Of a stretch of 30,020 nt of DNA, positions 11,134 to 23,494 are shown one piece after another. The notes under the pieces are model-generated. The model was given only the letters and a program-made list of their open reading frames with translations, made no database searches and was not told where the DNA came from. The position numbers were made by a program, and so were the translations under genes. Within the stretch, counting starts at the first letter, position 1. Every line of letters begins with the position of its first letter. The stretch is from Lingula anatina (Eukaryota > Brachiopoda > Lingulata > Lingulida > Lingulidae). The stretch is taken from positions 188,001 through 218,020 of the forward strand of contig NW_019775762.1 in assembly GCF_001039355.2 (NCBI RefSeq). Direction: 5' to 3'.

Positions 11134-11543
11134 TAAAAGGACTCGGGCTTCTATACCATCAGCATGCCAATGCCATTTCCAGGACCTCTCAAACACAGGG
11201 TGACATAATATGTTTCTCCTGCCTAAAATCTACCCAAAATGAAAAGATAATCTCTTCAATAATTGCAGTTAATCCATTGATGCTGTGTCTCAGTATTTCT
11301 CTTTTGAATGAAGCCTGTAGCATCCCACAGTATTATTATAATGGTATGTATCAAAAGGAATTTTTGGAGAAAATAAGTTTTATGTCAAAACACCACAGGA
11401 ATGGCAGTTGACCTTTTTATATCATCCAGATGTGACTATTGTCAGAGTTTACCCAATTGTTACGTGACAAGTTTTGATATCACATACTGGTTTCTGTTTT
11501 AGACTACATTGTATTGGTTTCTATTGTTTTACCTCTTGTTACT

Positions 11544-11590
11544 TATTTTATTTTATTTTTATTTATTTTATTTATTTTTATTTTTTTATA
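11544..11590. repeat. (TTTTA/TTTA)n low-complexity tract
   Basis: T-rich run of TTTTA and TTTA units. Confidence 0.85.
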
Positions 11591-12298
11591 AAGGGTATAT
11601 ATCACATCACAATTTGTTTCTAAATTATGTTATTTTTTTCAACAGATGTATATAATGTGTTCAATTCTATTCCTTTGGTCTATTCTTTAAATCTGTATAC
11701 ATTTTCTGTACTTCTCAAATAAACACTTCTATCCAATCACCATGGCTTCTAAAAGCACCTGTTGCAGGCAAAAAAGGCAAAAAACGAAAAGTAAACCTTA
11801 TTGCGTATAACCTCTGATATTCGCTAAAACCTCTGGAGGTTATAAACCTGTCAAAGATGGTTACAGAAAACATCACTGCTGTTCTAAGCTACTGAAATGA
11901 GGTCAGAACCTGAGACTCAATCAGCAATCAACTTTTAAAACAGTATAATGACAAAACAATTAGAAAAACAGCTATATATTTTCCATTTAAGAAGTAGAAC
12001 TTTCAAGAAGTACACGCATGAGCATAATAAATTGAAATAGGGTTTTCATTCAATGGGTTAGGTCAGTGTAACTCATTCTCAACGGTCCCTTCAGCTGAGC
12101 TATAACTGACAACTAACTTCTATCATAGGCTGATAATTGGGGGGGGGGAGTTTCCAATAATATTTGAAACTCATGGTGTCAACAATTCATCTTTGAACTA
12201 ATTCTGTAACTTGTTACTAACTATATAATATGAATAATGAAAAATATTGCTAAATGAGTGGCTACTCAACAAATTACACTTAAAAACTATCCTTCTTT

Positions 12299-14768
12299 GC
12301 TAAAATACATTCTTTTTGAGCTTTTGTTTAAAAAAATCGATAAAGACAGTTGTTACTACAAGCAATTTTAAGAGCCACGATTCCCTTTTGCCCCAATGCT
12401 TTTCCCCAGCACAGTTGTCTTGAAAGAGTAAAATTTGCAACACCAGATCCTATTGTGTGAGCCCACCAGTCATCTCTCTGGTCAACTTGTAACTTAAGAA
12501 GTTGAGAAGAAAGGTCAGTTTTGTTGGGGACACCATCTTGAACAGAAATACTTATGCATAGACACGTTTGGCAGTCGACCAAATAGAGAGAAAAAATACC
12601 TTTTTTTCTTTGAAATAAATTGTGTGTATAATTGTGTTGTTCCATGCGAGTGTGTATGTGTGTGCATGGCCTAGAGGATATTCAAGTGCATGCGAATATA
12701 CATACTACCTTTTACATGTGCATACAAGTGCCAATGTGAGCGAGAGCATGCACACTTGCAATTTTAGCTTCCTGTGCATTCCCCACAAATATTTGCAAAA
12801 AAAGCATGACAATTATACTCTATTACTTGTACTAACTTTCAATTTCTCAATCTTTATGACAATCTTCAACAAAAAACTTTTACATCATTCAGGACATTTT
12901 TTCCTCTGTTCTGTGTACATTTTTTTCAACTGAATCTATTACAGTCAGCCATTTTCTCCAGTATTTTCTCCAGTTTTTTATTACTTTTAGAACTATCATT
13001 AAATACCCGTCAACAAGAAGTCTCTGGCATGACATTTGGATCGACCCTGACGGTCATGTGTATCCTGCAATTTTACATAGACTGCTGTAACAAGTTGTAA
13101 TGGTGTTAACAGGTGTTTTCTGCGGTTATCTCCACACTACCCCCTTCAAAAAACAATAAGGAGGGGGGAAAAACCCTTCAAACTTGGCCGTGCACTGCAC
13201 CCATGAACAATTTAAGCTATGTGAATGCTAATTTGTTACGACTAAGCAATGTATTCTCTTTGTCCAAATTACAATATTATTGAGTTGAGTCTCTAATCCA
13301 GTATTATTTTATGTTTTCACCTTTGCATTTATCTATATACATTTATCTATATAAAATCATTTATCAAATTTTTTTTTTCATTGGTGTTAACAACAGTTAA
13401 AACCATTTTCGGCCCAAGCATGTTGCATCTTGAACACGCCAGAGAGGTGCAGCCATGATTCCTCAAGCTCCTTCCTGCAATGTTTTTATTATCATCAGGT
13501 CGATCTTTTTAAAGAGAAAAAATAAGTGTCAGTTCTTCAAATTTACACTTCTTCCGCTGTAATAGAGCACCAGACAATGATTACAGGAATACCATAGAGG
13601 GAACATGAACACTGAGGGATTTTTTTTCTCATTTCTAACCAAAGAGAGAAACTAGAAATGGCACTGAAAAGAAGGGAGAGATCTCAGTACATCAAACATT
13701 TTCATTCATCTTAATTTTTTTTCTTTTTGAAGTGTACTATTCTACATGCAAGGGCATACAGTTATGTAAGATTTCAGACTTCTCAGTTTACAGTACCCTA
13801 AAAAACTCTCATTCAAAAAAGATGCTGCTCATTATTGTCACAACCATAACATGAATTAAATATCCCACATAAAAATGTTTCAAACATCACAAATTTCTAT
13901 ATGAATTTTATCAATGAAATCGGCTCCTGTGGTTTTGTCGCAAGGTTAGGGTGGTACCGAACCAATCAAAAGGCAACTGGCTGCAGACTAAATGCTTTAT
14001 CCCAAATGCCCATTAAAATGTTTCAAACATGTGCACATGTTGAATGCTGCTGGTTACCCTGTTATTAAGGTCAAACTGTGTCGATCTGCTGACTATTTTT
14101 TTGATGTATTACCCCTGTTAAATATCGCTTCACCCACATCCACCTCTGCACTAAAACTTAATGAAAATGGATTGGAGAGGAAGTTATGCATTAGATTCGA
14201 GACACGCTGCTTCTGACTTTGTTTTAACGTAAGCACAGTTGCATGATGTGCAAGAAGCAGTACGTATTTAGATTTTTCAATATTAGCCACGAATGCACAA
14301 CATTTATCAAAATAAAACATCACTCTGGTTTCAATAATTAAAAGCATGAAGTTAAGTTGGAGTAGTTGTGTGCTAGACAGCAAACCTGTCAAATGTGCAA
14401 CGTTAAAGAATACACAGGTATGTTTCAATACTTGCTTGTCTACCAGAAAATTTAATAAGTTTTCCTGACAGATATAAATATTAACCAATCTTATTGCATA
14501 ACAGACAAGAAAATAAAAATGTTCCCACAATACCCAAAACCAAGAAATCATACATAAAGTATAAATTTCATATTCAAATATTCTAGTGAATTATAATCTC
14601 AAAAACTTATCAAGTAAGCACTAGCCAGCCCAGATCATAGGCTAAAATTAATTTCTTTATGTTGCCACACTGGCCCACAGAAGTTAAAAGTTATTACAAC
14701 CAGTAACAGGTGTTTTCTCCAATACGCAGTGACCACATCTATAACCCAGTGTAAGGGATCCCACAACT
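12299..14768. repeat. 2.46-kb direct duplication, unit 1
   Basis: From AATACATTC..TTTTTGAGCTTTTG to GTGTAAGGGATCCC this unit matches 14770-17229 along its whole length in the same order and orientation, with scattered substitutions and several small indels. One difference is a stretch around 13302-13335 that unit 2 lacks. Some runs are identical for more than 200 bases (13979-14243; about 13440-13682). No terminal inverted repeats, no long terminal repeats, no recognisable coding domain. The open frames at 12328-12645 and 14093-14551 (minus) are not preserved intact in unit 2, which argues against coding. Either a true tandem duplication or two alleles assembled in series. Confidence 0.95.
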
Positions 14769-14769
14769 N
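14769..14769. other. Ambiguous base (N) at the duplication junction
   Basis: The only N in the window, exactly where unit 1 of the 2.46-kb duplication passes into unit 2. It suggests the join is an uncertain or artificial assembly point. Confidence 0.97.
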
Positions 14770-17229
14770 AAGATACATTATTTTTGAGCTTTTGTTTAAA
14801 AAAACTCGATAAAGACAGTTGATACTACAAGCAATTTTAAGAGCCACGATTCCCTTTTGCCCAAATGCTTTTCCCCAACACCATTGTCTTGAAAGAGTAA
14901 AATTTGCAACACCAGATGCCTATTGTGTGAGCCCACCAGTTATCCCATCCCAATGGTCAACTTGTAACTTAAGAAGTTGAGAAGAAAGGTCAGTTTTGTT
15001 GGGGACACCATCTTGATCAGAAATACTTATGCATAGACACGTTTGGCAGTCGACCAAATAGAGAGAAAAAATACCTTTTTTTCTTTGAAATAAATTGTGT
15101 GTATAATTGTGTTGTTCCATGTGAGTGTGTATGTGTGTGCATGGCCTAGAGGATATTCAAGTGCATGCAAATAAACATACTAACTTTTTTGCATGTGCAT
15201 GCAAGTGCCAATGTGACCAAAAGCATGCACACTTGCAATTTTAGCTTCCTGTGCATTCCCCACAAATATTTGCAAAAAAAGCATGACAATTATACTCTAT
15301 TACTTGTACTAACTTTCAATTTCTCAATCTTTATGACAATCTTCACCAAAAAACTTTTACATCATTCAGGACATTTTTTCCTCTGTTCTGTGTACATTTT
15401 TTTCAACTGAATCTATTACAGTCAGCCATTTTCTCCAGTATTTTCTCCAGTTTTTTATTACTTTTAGAACTATCATTAAATACCCGTCAACAAGAAGTCT
15501 CTGGCATGACATTTGGATCGACCCTGACGGTCATGTGTATCCTGCAATTTTACATCGACTGCTGTAACAAGTTGTAATGGTGTTAACAGGTGTTTTCTGC
15601 GGTTATCTCCACACCACCCCCTTCAAAAAACAATAAGTAGGGGGGAAATACCCTTCAAACTTGGCCCTGCACTGCACCCATGAACAATTTAAGCTACGTG
15701 AATGCTAATTTTTTACGACTAAGCAATGTATTCTCTTTGTCCAAATTGCTAATATTATTGAGTTGAGTCTCTCATCCATCTATATACATTTATCTATATA
15801 TATAAAATCATTTATCATTTTTTTTTCATTGGTGTTAACAACAGTTAAAACCATTTTCAGCCCAAGCATGTTGCATCTTGAACATGCCAGAGAGGTGCAG
15901 CCATGATTCCTCAAGCTCCTTCCTGCAATGTTTTTATTATCATCAGGTCGATCTTTTTAAAGAGAAAAAATAAGTGTCAGTTCTTCAAATTTACACTTCT
16001 TCCGCTGTAATAGAGCACCAGACAATGATTACAGGAATACCATAGAGGGAACATGAACACTGAGGGATTTTTTTTCTCATTTCTAACCAAAGAGAGAAAC
16101 TAGAAATGGCACTGAAAAGAAGGGAGAGATATCAGTACATCAAACATTTTCATTCATCTTAATTTTTTTTTCTTTTTTAAGTGTGCTATTCTACGTGCAG
16201 TTATGTAAGATTTCAGACTTCTCAGTTTACAGTACCCTAAAAAACTCTCATTCAAAAAAGATGCTGCTCATTATTGTCACAACCATAACATGAATTAAAT
16301 ATCCCACATAAAAATGTTTCAAACATCACAAATTTCTATATGAATATTATCAGTGAAATCGGCTCCTGTGGTTTTGTCGCAAGGTTAGGGTGGTACCGAA
16401 CCAATCAAAAGGCAACCGGCTGCAGACTAAATGCTTTATCCCAAATGCCCATTAAAATGTTTCAAACATGTGCACATGTTGAATGCTGCTGGTTACCCTG
16501 TTATTAAGGTCAAACTGTGTCGATCTGCTGACTATTTTTTTGATGTATTACCCCTGTTAAATATCGCTTCACCCACATCCACCTCTGCACTAAAACTTAA
16601 TGAAAATGGATTGGAGAGGAAGTTATGCATTAGATTCGAGACACGCTGCTTCTGACTTTGTTTTAACGTAAGCACAGTTGCAGGATGTGCAAGAAGCAGT
16701 AAGTATTTAGATTTTTCAATATTAGCCACGAATGCACAACATTTATCAAATAAAACATCACTCTGGTTTCAATAATTAAAAGCATGAAGTTAAGTTGGAG
16801 TAGTTGTGTGCTAGACAGCAAACCTGTCAAATGTGCAACGTTAAAGAATACACAGGTATGCAAGCCTTAGAAACCAATATAGACAGTTTCAATACTTGCA
16901 TGTCTACCAGAAAATTTAAGATTTCCTGACAGATATAAATATTAACCAGTCTAATTGCATAACAGACAAAAGAAAATAAAAATGCTCCCACAATACTCAA
17001 AACCAAGAAATCATACATAAAGTATAAATTTCATATTCAAATATTCTACTGAATTATAATCTCAAAAACTTATTAGGTAAGCACTAGCCAGCCCAGATCA
17101 TAGACTAAAATTAATTTCTTTATGTTGCCACACTGGCCCACAAAAGTTGAAAGTTATTACAACCCGTAACAGGTGTTTTCTCCAATACACAGTGACCACA
17201 TCTATAACCCAGTGTAAGGGATCCCGTAA
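14770..17229. repeat. 2.46-kb direct duplication, unit 2
   Basis: Second copy of 12299-14768. It differs by substitutions (for example GATCTCAGT in unit 1 against GATATCAGT here), an extra stretch near 16861-16886 (CAAGCCTTAGAAACCAATAT...), loss of the sequence around 13302-13335, and loss of AAGGGCATACA near 16198. Its right edge is AGGGATCCC at about 17219-17225, after which similarity stops. The 74-codon plus-strand frame at 16431-16655 is identical to 13992-14216 but resembles nothing known to me. Confidence 0.95.
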
Positions 17230-18007
17230 CAGCAGGTCCTGGAAGGGTCAACCATTCAGGGACATTGAAAGTGACCCCAAAACCTTTGTCCCCATTGAAT
17301 GGCCAAGACAGGTGTGAGAAATGGACATTAAAATGACCAATCTCTCTCACGACTGCATATGGGTGTAGGCATGGAAATTTGCACTAACCTTGGTTGTATT
17401 AGATCTTGATATAACCAAAAAATATTGATTTCACTAATGAATATATCTATAATACCTGTTCCATTTGATGTTGGCTTACTGTACAAACAGAGGTCATAGG
17501 CAAGAGCATTCAGGAGGATTAAAGAATCTTTTTTTTTTTTTTTTTGGCTGGTAAAAGTCCACTCTGTATCAAAACTTGATTTAGGGTCAATGCCATTTCT
17601 CAAATTAGGTAAAGTAATGGGGCACCCAACCTAAGCATGGAAAAGTCCACTTTTTTCTGTAAAAGAACCCCCCCCCTTCTGAAATCTCTGGCAACAGGCT
17701 TTGAATCATTTCTTTCATTACATGAACAAAAAAACTTCAATTTGCCAGAGCCTTGAATTTATCCACCTAAATTCATCCAGAGAGTTTTATTACTAAAACA
17801 ATACAAAGCACCAACGTTCACAAAGGGTATCTTTTTCCCCCTCAATTCTCTTGAAGACTATCCGGTTGTGGAGCCTGACACCCCAGAAAAGCCACTACAA
17901 CAATTTCAACCACTTTGCTACTAACGCCACTTGAAGTCTAGACAAAGTTGTGTAGATCTGGTGTCGAGGAAGTCGGCACACATAAACACTCTTCACAGGG
18001 TTAATTC
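17230..18007. other. Non-coding stretch
   Basis: Contains a T17 run (17529-17545) and a C9 run (17668-17676). Open frames at 17120-17350 and 17328-17603 (minus) show no domain. No supported gene. Confidence 0.45.
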
Positions 18008-18223
18008 AGGCTTCGTTCACATGAAAAATCTATTTTTTAAACATCTATTTTCTATTCGCGGTATCTTGTGATCACTCCGAGCACAGCCGAGAATTAATTA
18101 CAGCTTTGGAAGTAACTGCCAGTAATTACGCTGCGGGGTATTCAGGGCACAGACCATGATCACAAGATACTGCAAATAGAAGATAGATTTTTAGAAAATA
18201 TATTTTTCATGTGAACGGAGTCT
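18008..18223. mobile_element. Foldback element / MITE, family C
   Basis: AGGCTTCGTTCACATGAAAA at the left pairs with TTTTCATGTGAACGGAGTCT at the right. The arms run about 64 bases, through TTCTATTCGCGGTATCTTGT on the left and its near-complement on the right, to TGATCA at each inner edge. The loop is about 80 bases and contains GAATTAATTACAGCTTT, reminiscent of the A/B MITE centre. No obvious target duplication (TTAATTC before, CACTTAA after). Non-coding. Confidence 0.75.
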
Positions 18224-19573
18224 CACTTAAACGTTGGGAAATATCACAACTCACAAAACTGTAGAAAAATCACAAAAGCCAGGCTTAAAGGTAACTTTCC
18301 AGCTAACTTTTTTCACATACTTTTGTATTCCAGTTGTCCCTTTTTCAATATCATGCCTTGTATATCATATTCTCTGTTCTCAAGAAACCTTTATAAGGTT
18401 CAATCTGCATTTTCCCTTTGAATGCTCCAAAGAACGGATTGTTCTTTAAAAATAAATTGCCCAATTCACTCAAGACAAATTTAAACTGAAATTTTACAAA
18501 AAAATGATCAGAAATTTACAGATGAGCATGATGATTGGCATGGTTTTTTGCAAACCTCAAGCAAGTTCCCTGTACATATCATCACGAAAAAAAACCAAAT
18601 TCATTATTTAATTCATAAAACTTCATCAAATGATTTTAGGCCTAAGTTGGTCTAGCGTGTGAATGCAACTTCATCTGGTCCATGTGCTCTCCATCTGCAG
18701 TGTGTCAGACCCTGGGGTGTCTTGCCTTTCTAAACAATAACTTTCAAGTTCAGCCAAATGACTCAAACAAGGCCAATCTGTGTTTATGCAATGGTGTGCT
18801 TGCATTATGCATACTCTGTGGATTATGTGGGGGTTCGCCATATGTCCTACAAGAATTCAGTTTTATGGAGAATTTTTAAGTTCCGAGGTTGTTAGGTAGT
18901 CACAGATGGTTAATTTTGACTGGGAATTGTCCGAACTCTGACCCCTTACTCTCTGGCCAGATGACCAGGTCTACACAAAGGGTCCCAATCATTTATTTAT
19001 TCAGCAAAGTGGAAAAGATGTGCACATTCAACAGCTGTGCACTGTTCTAATCACGGGACTGCATTACCCCATGTAGTTACAACTACACTGCCTTTCTGAC
19101 CATATCATAAAATTTTTGACTAATCAGGATAAATTACGGGTAGCTACTCTTTAGAAATGCTGTGGTGATTGCAGTACAAGTACAAAATCTTCAGAAATTC
19201 ATTATGCAAGTGAAATTTAATATCTAACTGAACATTGAGAAATTACTTAAATAAATATGAAACTGGTTTGCTAATGGCTTCCAATTATTTTGATACCATA
19301 GCATAATTCAATTATAAAATGGAATGTTTTCAAAGTGTGGTATTTCCTTTACTTCAACCCCCAAAAAAACTTACATAAGAAAAACATTTAACTGGTAAAA
19401 TTTATAAATAGAGCTTCTCTCTACAAGATCAAGTTCAGTTATGGCTTAATTATATATTTTGTGTTTTTTATGATTTTAGTTTGAAGTAAAATCACCAGAG
19501 ACCGCATCCCCTGAATATCCTGTGAAAAGGGGCTTTTTTCATTGACAAAACTACTAGAACATATATTTACCCC

Positions 19574-19578
<5 letters not shown>
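18224..19578. other. Non-coding stretch
   Basis: Two plus-strand open frames of 65-71 codons (18234-18449, 18682-18879) without recognisable domains. Nothing else seen. Confidence 0.4.

Positions 19579-19618
<40 letters not shown>
19579..19618. repeat. (TC)n microsatellite, 20 units
   Basis: Uninterrupted TC repeat preceded by a short C-rich and T-rich run. Confidence 0.97.
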
Positions 19619-19621
<3 letters not shown>

Positions 19622-21143
19622 AAGAGTAAACCACTTCCATTCTGAGTCTGATACTCTATAATGAAGTGTTCCTGTCTCAACCTTTCTATTACACCTGACA
19701 GTTAAGACAGGCTCATTTGGCAGGTGAAAGAGGAATGTTGTAAATGCTGCCCCTGATTTCATCTGATGTGTATTAACCTCTGCATACAATGTTTAATAAA
19801 TAACTTCACTAAAATCAATATATCAAAGCGAAAGTTTTGATTCATCCAGTTATATTAATTTTACTAAGATAATGAAGAATAAATCTAATACTGGACCTTA
19901 CACTGAAACAGTGTGATTTCCTTTTCAATGTAAGATCCAGTAGAACTGATTTCTCCTTTATCTTCGTAAAACCCATACAGTTTTACCAATCCTCCTAGCA
20001 TCTTCAATTCAAAATTCACACCCTCCATCTCAGAATCCTCAAGAATAAAACAACTGAGAGTAAAAATACACATAAATTTCTCATTTTACTTCATCCAGTC
20101 TCCTTTAAATCAACCAGGTGGCAAACATTTTATACACAAGCGGGAGCATGATGAGAGAGGTTGTGGTCCTCTTATGCAAAGATGTTTACCTATAGGGAAG
20201 TAATGGTACTAATTAGGTTTACATAACAGTGAAGCATCAATCAGTGGCTTTACTATATACCAAAGTTGATAACTCGGCAGACTTTTTTATAACTTTGAAC
20301 GAGACAGGTGTTTCTAGCTAACAAGGTGTTGACTGACGTTCAGATGATGGCCTCTAAATCGGGTTTTCTAATGGGGTTTGTAGTAAACGTTTGAAGCTTT
20401 ACTGCAATGGATGTTAGTCAACAAACCCTCACACTTTTGAGTTAGACAGAAAAGTAGGCAAATGAACAGACAGGCTGTAGTATAAATTCCAACAAAAAAT
20501 CTGGAATTTAAAAATTTTGCCTATTCTGGTAATGAACTCAAATGACTTCAGTGGTTATTACAGCATTTTCCAATTTTTTTCTAAATAAGACATAGGCATT
20601 CTTTCTGTTGTGTAAAATTAAAAAAAAAATTAAATTATTGAGTATAGGCACGTGTAAGGAGATATGGGTTTATTTAAGTCCATATTTGTAAGAAACCCAC
20701 ACATAGTAAATACACAATACACCCATGTGATAGAGATCTTTCTAATGGTGTTACTTCGAGGACATCTGAAAACCACACCAAAGTTACAGAATAACATAAG
20801 GGATGCAGTAAAGTCATCCATTAATTCAAGGTCTAACCTCCTCAACATATACAGGGAGTGTAAAATATCAACAATTATCAACTTCAAATATTTATCTTGG
20901 TAGAAAGGATGCAGAAATGGCCGCTATTAATTTAAGTTCTTACATCAATTATACATACAGGGAGTGTAAAAAGTTCAAGTATTACATGTATGGGTTATAT
21001 TGTTTTTGTGGTTGTGTAACTTGGTAACCTCATTGCTAAAATGATTCACTATGGCAAAAGGAACCTTACATAAATCTGCAAAACTGGTTCCTACATACCA
21101 AGATATATCTGAAACTAAAACTGATAAATGAACACAAGTCTTG
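19619..21143. other. Non-coding stretch with a small hairpin
   Basis: CTGGACCTTACA at 19891-19902 pairs with TGTAAGATCCAG at 19929-19940 (one mismatch), with inner CACTG/CAGTG. ATACAGGGAGTGTAAAA occurs twice (about 20849 and 20955). No supported gene. Confidence 0.45.
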
Positions 21144-21358
21144 CACCCCATTTCCATAGATTAGATCGACCTACTTTAGATCGACCTAACTCCCTGGGGG
21201 TTCACGCTAAATAGCTGTCAGCCGAGCGGACACGAAAGTTAATTACCCCCTTACAGCTTGTAGTAGGCAGGACGGACATTTAAGTCGGATTATCTGAAAG
21301 TAATCTAGTGAGACTCCCCGCGGGGATAGATCGATCTAAAATCTATGGGAATAGAGCC
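21144..21358. mobile_element. Palindromic MITE, subfamily B (copy 5)
   Basis: Left end CACCCCATTTCCATAGATTA, right end TCTATGGGAATAGAGCC. Its reverse complement matches copy 6 (24903-25116) at nearly every position. Flanks are TTG at the left and TAA at the right, so the 3-bp duplication is imperfect. No coding capacity. Confidence 0.8.
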
Positions 21359-21685
21359 TAAATCTCTAAGCTTGTTATATCCAGAAGGAACTGGGCAGTA
21401 TCACTGCAAATGATACCTATAGTAGATGGTTCATTAACAGGGGTATCACTGACACGCTTCACCTTTAAGAGGGAGATGTACGCCATTCCATACCTGGACT
21501 GTGAAATGAAGGCTGGGTGGTCACTTTGAACTGGTCTGATGTTACCTCCCAGGTATTTTGATTAAAGGGAGGGATTGAAACTTATCACCTTACATGTTTT
21601 CTATGAACTCATTTACATCAAATCTAATATCTGTGTCCAGTCTCAATGATATTAGTATAACATAACAATAGTGCTACATATTCAC

Positions 21686-21748
21686 TATAATATAATATAA
21701 TATAATATAATATAATATAATATAATATAATATAATATAATATAATAT
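21686..21748. repeat. (TATAA)n pentanucleotide repeat
   Basis: About twelve uninterrupted TATAA units ending in TATTAG. Confidence 0.97.
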
Positions 21749-22307
21749 TAGTCAAACAGCAAAGTGTAAACATAACTAAACAAGAAAATATACATAAATA
21801 ATATATTATATTTTAAATAGGGTAAGGATATTGCTTGTTCAAACTGCTCAAAGCAGAAAATAAAATCCTGCGTAAGAACCAAATTAATTCCTTCAGATGT
21901 GTACGTGTACAATCAATTACCAGTACGAAAAGCAATGCCACAAACATCGCTGAGAACCTATTAGAGATCTGGAGTGCGTAAAAATAAACCCCATCCACTG
22001 CTCTCACCTAACCCCAAAGCTCACTCAGGTAAATCTTCTCTTCAGCTCCCAGCCTGTAGTAATTGACATAGACATAGGAAGGAGTACCTTAACACATCAA
22101 TCAAGGAAGAGAAGTTGTTTTTTGTTTATTTTTTTTCAAGGGCGGGTGTTGTATTCTTGAGAGATCATTACTTATGGTCTACTCACCAACTTTGAGGTAT
22201 ATTCATTACTGTGTGTATTTTTTTAATACTGTGTTTATATTTATATATCAAAAACAGATCATTTGAAAATTCTGTGTAAGGTTACTAGTTATTTATGTCC
22301 CATTAAA

Positions 22308-22308
<1 letters not shown>
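21749..22308. other. Non-coding or weakly coding stretch
   Basis: A 75-base minus-strand candidate exon (22013-22087) is discussed under findings. Otherwise AT-rich DNA with no supported gene. Confidence 0.35.
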
Positions 22309-22374
<66 letters not shown>

Positions 22375-22394
22375 TGCATGCTTGTGTGTGTGTG
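22309..22394. repeat. (TG)n microsatellite, interrupted
   Basis: About 15 TG units, a TTTGCG interruption, 16 more units, then TGAGTGCATGCT and six further units. Confidence 0.96.
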
Positions 22395-22672
22395 GAAAAA
22401 TACATATGCATTTAGAAGCCCAAAAGATTACATTATATGCTTACTATTATTCTGATCATTTCGATAGAAAATCAAACTTTTAAGCTGAAATAATAAAAAA
22501 AATATATTATTAATGGCGTTGTTTACTGCTTTTTTCAGGGAGGAGTTAAATAACAAAATAACTCTCAGGTGATTCAACCCATTAAGATTTCTCATCTTCC
22601 TTCAGATGATCATTCGTTTGATCAGCTATCAACCCAAATCAAAGGCAATTACACAACGATACGAGTCCAAAT

Positions 22673-22728
22673 ATTTTAATCATGTGATAAAGTTACATCA
22701 ATTTTAATCATGCAATAAAGTTACATCA
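22673..22728. repeat. 28-bp tandem duplication
   Basis: Units 22673-22700 and 22701-22728 begin ATTTTAATCATG and end AAAGTTACATCA. They differ only at TGATA versus CAATA. Confidence 0.93.
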
Positions 22729-22807
22729 AGATGCCAATCCAACATATTTGAACTAACTTGATTTGAGAATGAGGCTGCGCTAACTATGATCTAAGAAACC
22801 ATTTCCA

Positions 22808-23027
22808 GACCCTATCATACTAACTGTGAATAGACCTTTGAGGGGATTCTTGCTAAATTGCAATCCTGAACTAAAACAACGATGTCTGTCACTTCTATTG
22901 AAGCTGCTAGGAGGTAATTAATTATCATTAAGCAGCTTCAGCTGCTTAGGCTGAAAGCAATTTAGCAAGAAACCTCTCAGAGATGGATCGATCCTGTTAG
23001 ATCGATCTAGGTATGGGAACCCATACC
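22808..23027. mobile_element. Palindromic MITE, subfamily A (copy 7)
   Basis: The right arm is well kept (CTCAGAGATGGATCGATCCT, then GTTAGATCGATCTAGGTATG) and is followed by TAA. The left terminal arm is eroded (GACCCTATCATAC). Inner arms GAGGGGATTCTTGCTAAATT and AATTTAGCAAGAAACCTCTC pair well. The right tip is altered to GGGAACCCATACC. Confidence 0.7.
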
Positions 23028-23030
23028 TAA

Positions 23031-23494
23031 GTGTAAACGCTCCAGCAATCAAGGCAGTATATGTTGTGCAATATATCTAAGTGAAGATTTATGATCTACT
23101 CTAGAGATTTACCTGAGGCACTAAAAGATGTCACTCTTGGTATAAGCACTCTGTGGTTTTATGATAGATTCAATGATGTAAGTTATTTCGGTATAGAAGT
23201 ATGGGCAGAGTGTACTAGTATGTTTTCTGTATGTGAGAAACAGGTATGGTGTGCGCACATGTGTGCATTTGCAAGTCTGTTTACATATATCATGTGCATG
23301 TGCTTGTTTATTTTCTATGCATACGTGTGTGTGTGTGTGTGTATCAAAAGAAAAAGTAGATATGATAAGAAGGAAGGGGCAAAAATAAAGGCAGATGTAA
23401 AAGAAAGAGAGATGGACAACCATATTCCACTGGTCTTCAAAAGACATCAATTGGAATGCATTCCCTCTCATTTCCATTCTGGCCCAATCACTGC
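23031..23494. other. Non-coding stretch with a short GT repeat
   Basis: A GT repeat lies at 23325-23342. The 144-codon plus-strand frame at 23091-23525 runs across it and on into an inverted-repeat element, has no recognisable domain, and is judged a chance frame. Confidence 0.45.

Larger units (their letters stand above)
10321..12298. other. Non-coding stretch with minor simple repeats
   Basis: Holds a GA repeat (10652-10690), a 33-bp direct repeat near 11071-11133, a TTTTA-type tract (11544-11590) and a G10 run (12139-12148). The open frame at 11052-11411 (plus, 119 codons) runs through the 33-bp repeat and shows no domain. No supported gene. Confidence 0.45.

Noticed and set aside
12328-12645. 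105-codon minus-strand frame in duplication unit 1
   Set aside because: Unit 2 carries indels and substitutions that break the frame, so it is not preserved as coding.
14093-14551. 152-codon minus-strand frame, the longest in the window
   Set aside because: It is broken in unit 2 into shorter frames by a one-base indel and an insertion. Composition is like the surrounding AT-rich DNA and no domain is recognised.
12299-17229. LTR retrotransposon interpretation of the 2.46-kb direct repeat
   Set aside because: The units are adjacent with no internal region, show no TG...CA ends or primer-binding site, and have no reverse transcriptase or gag frame.
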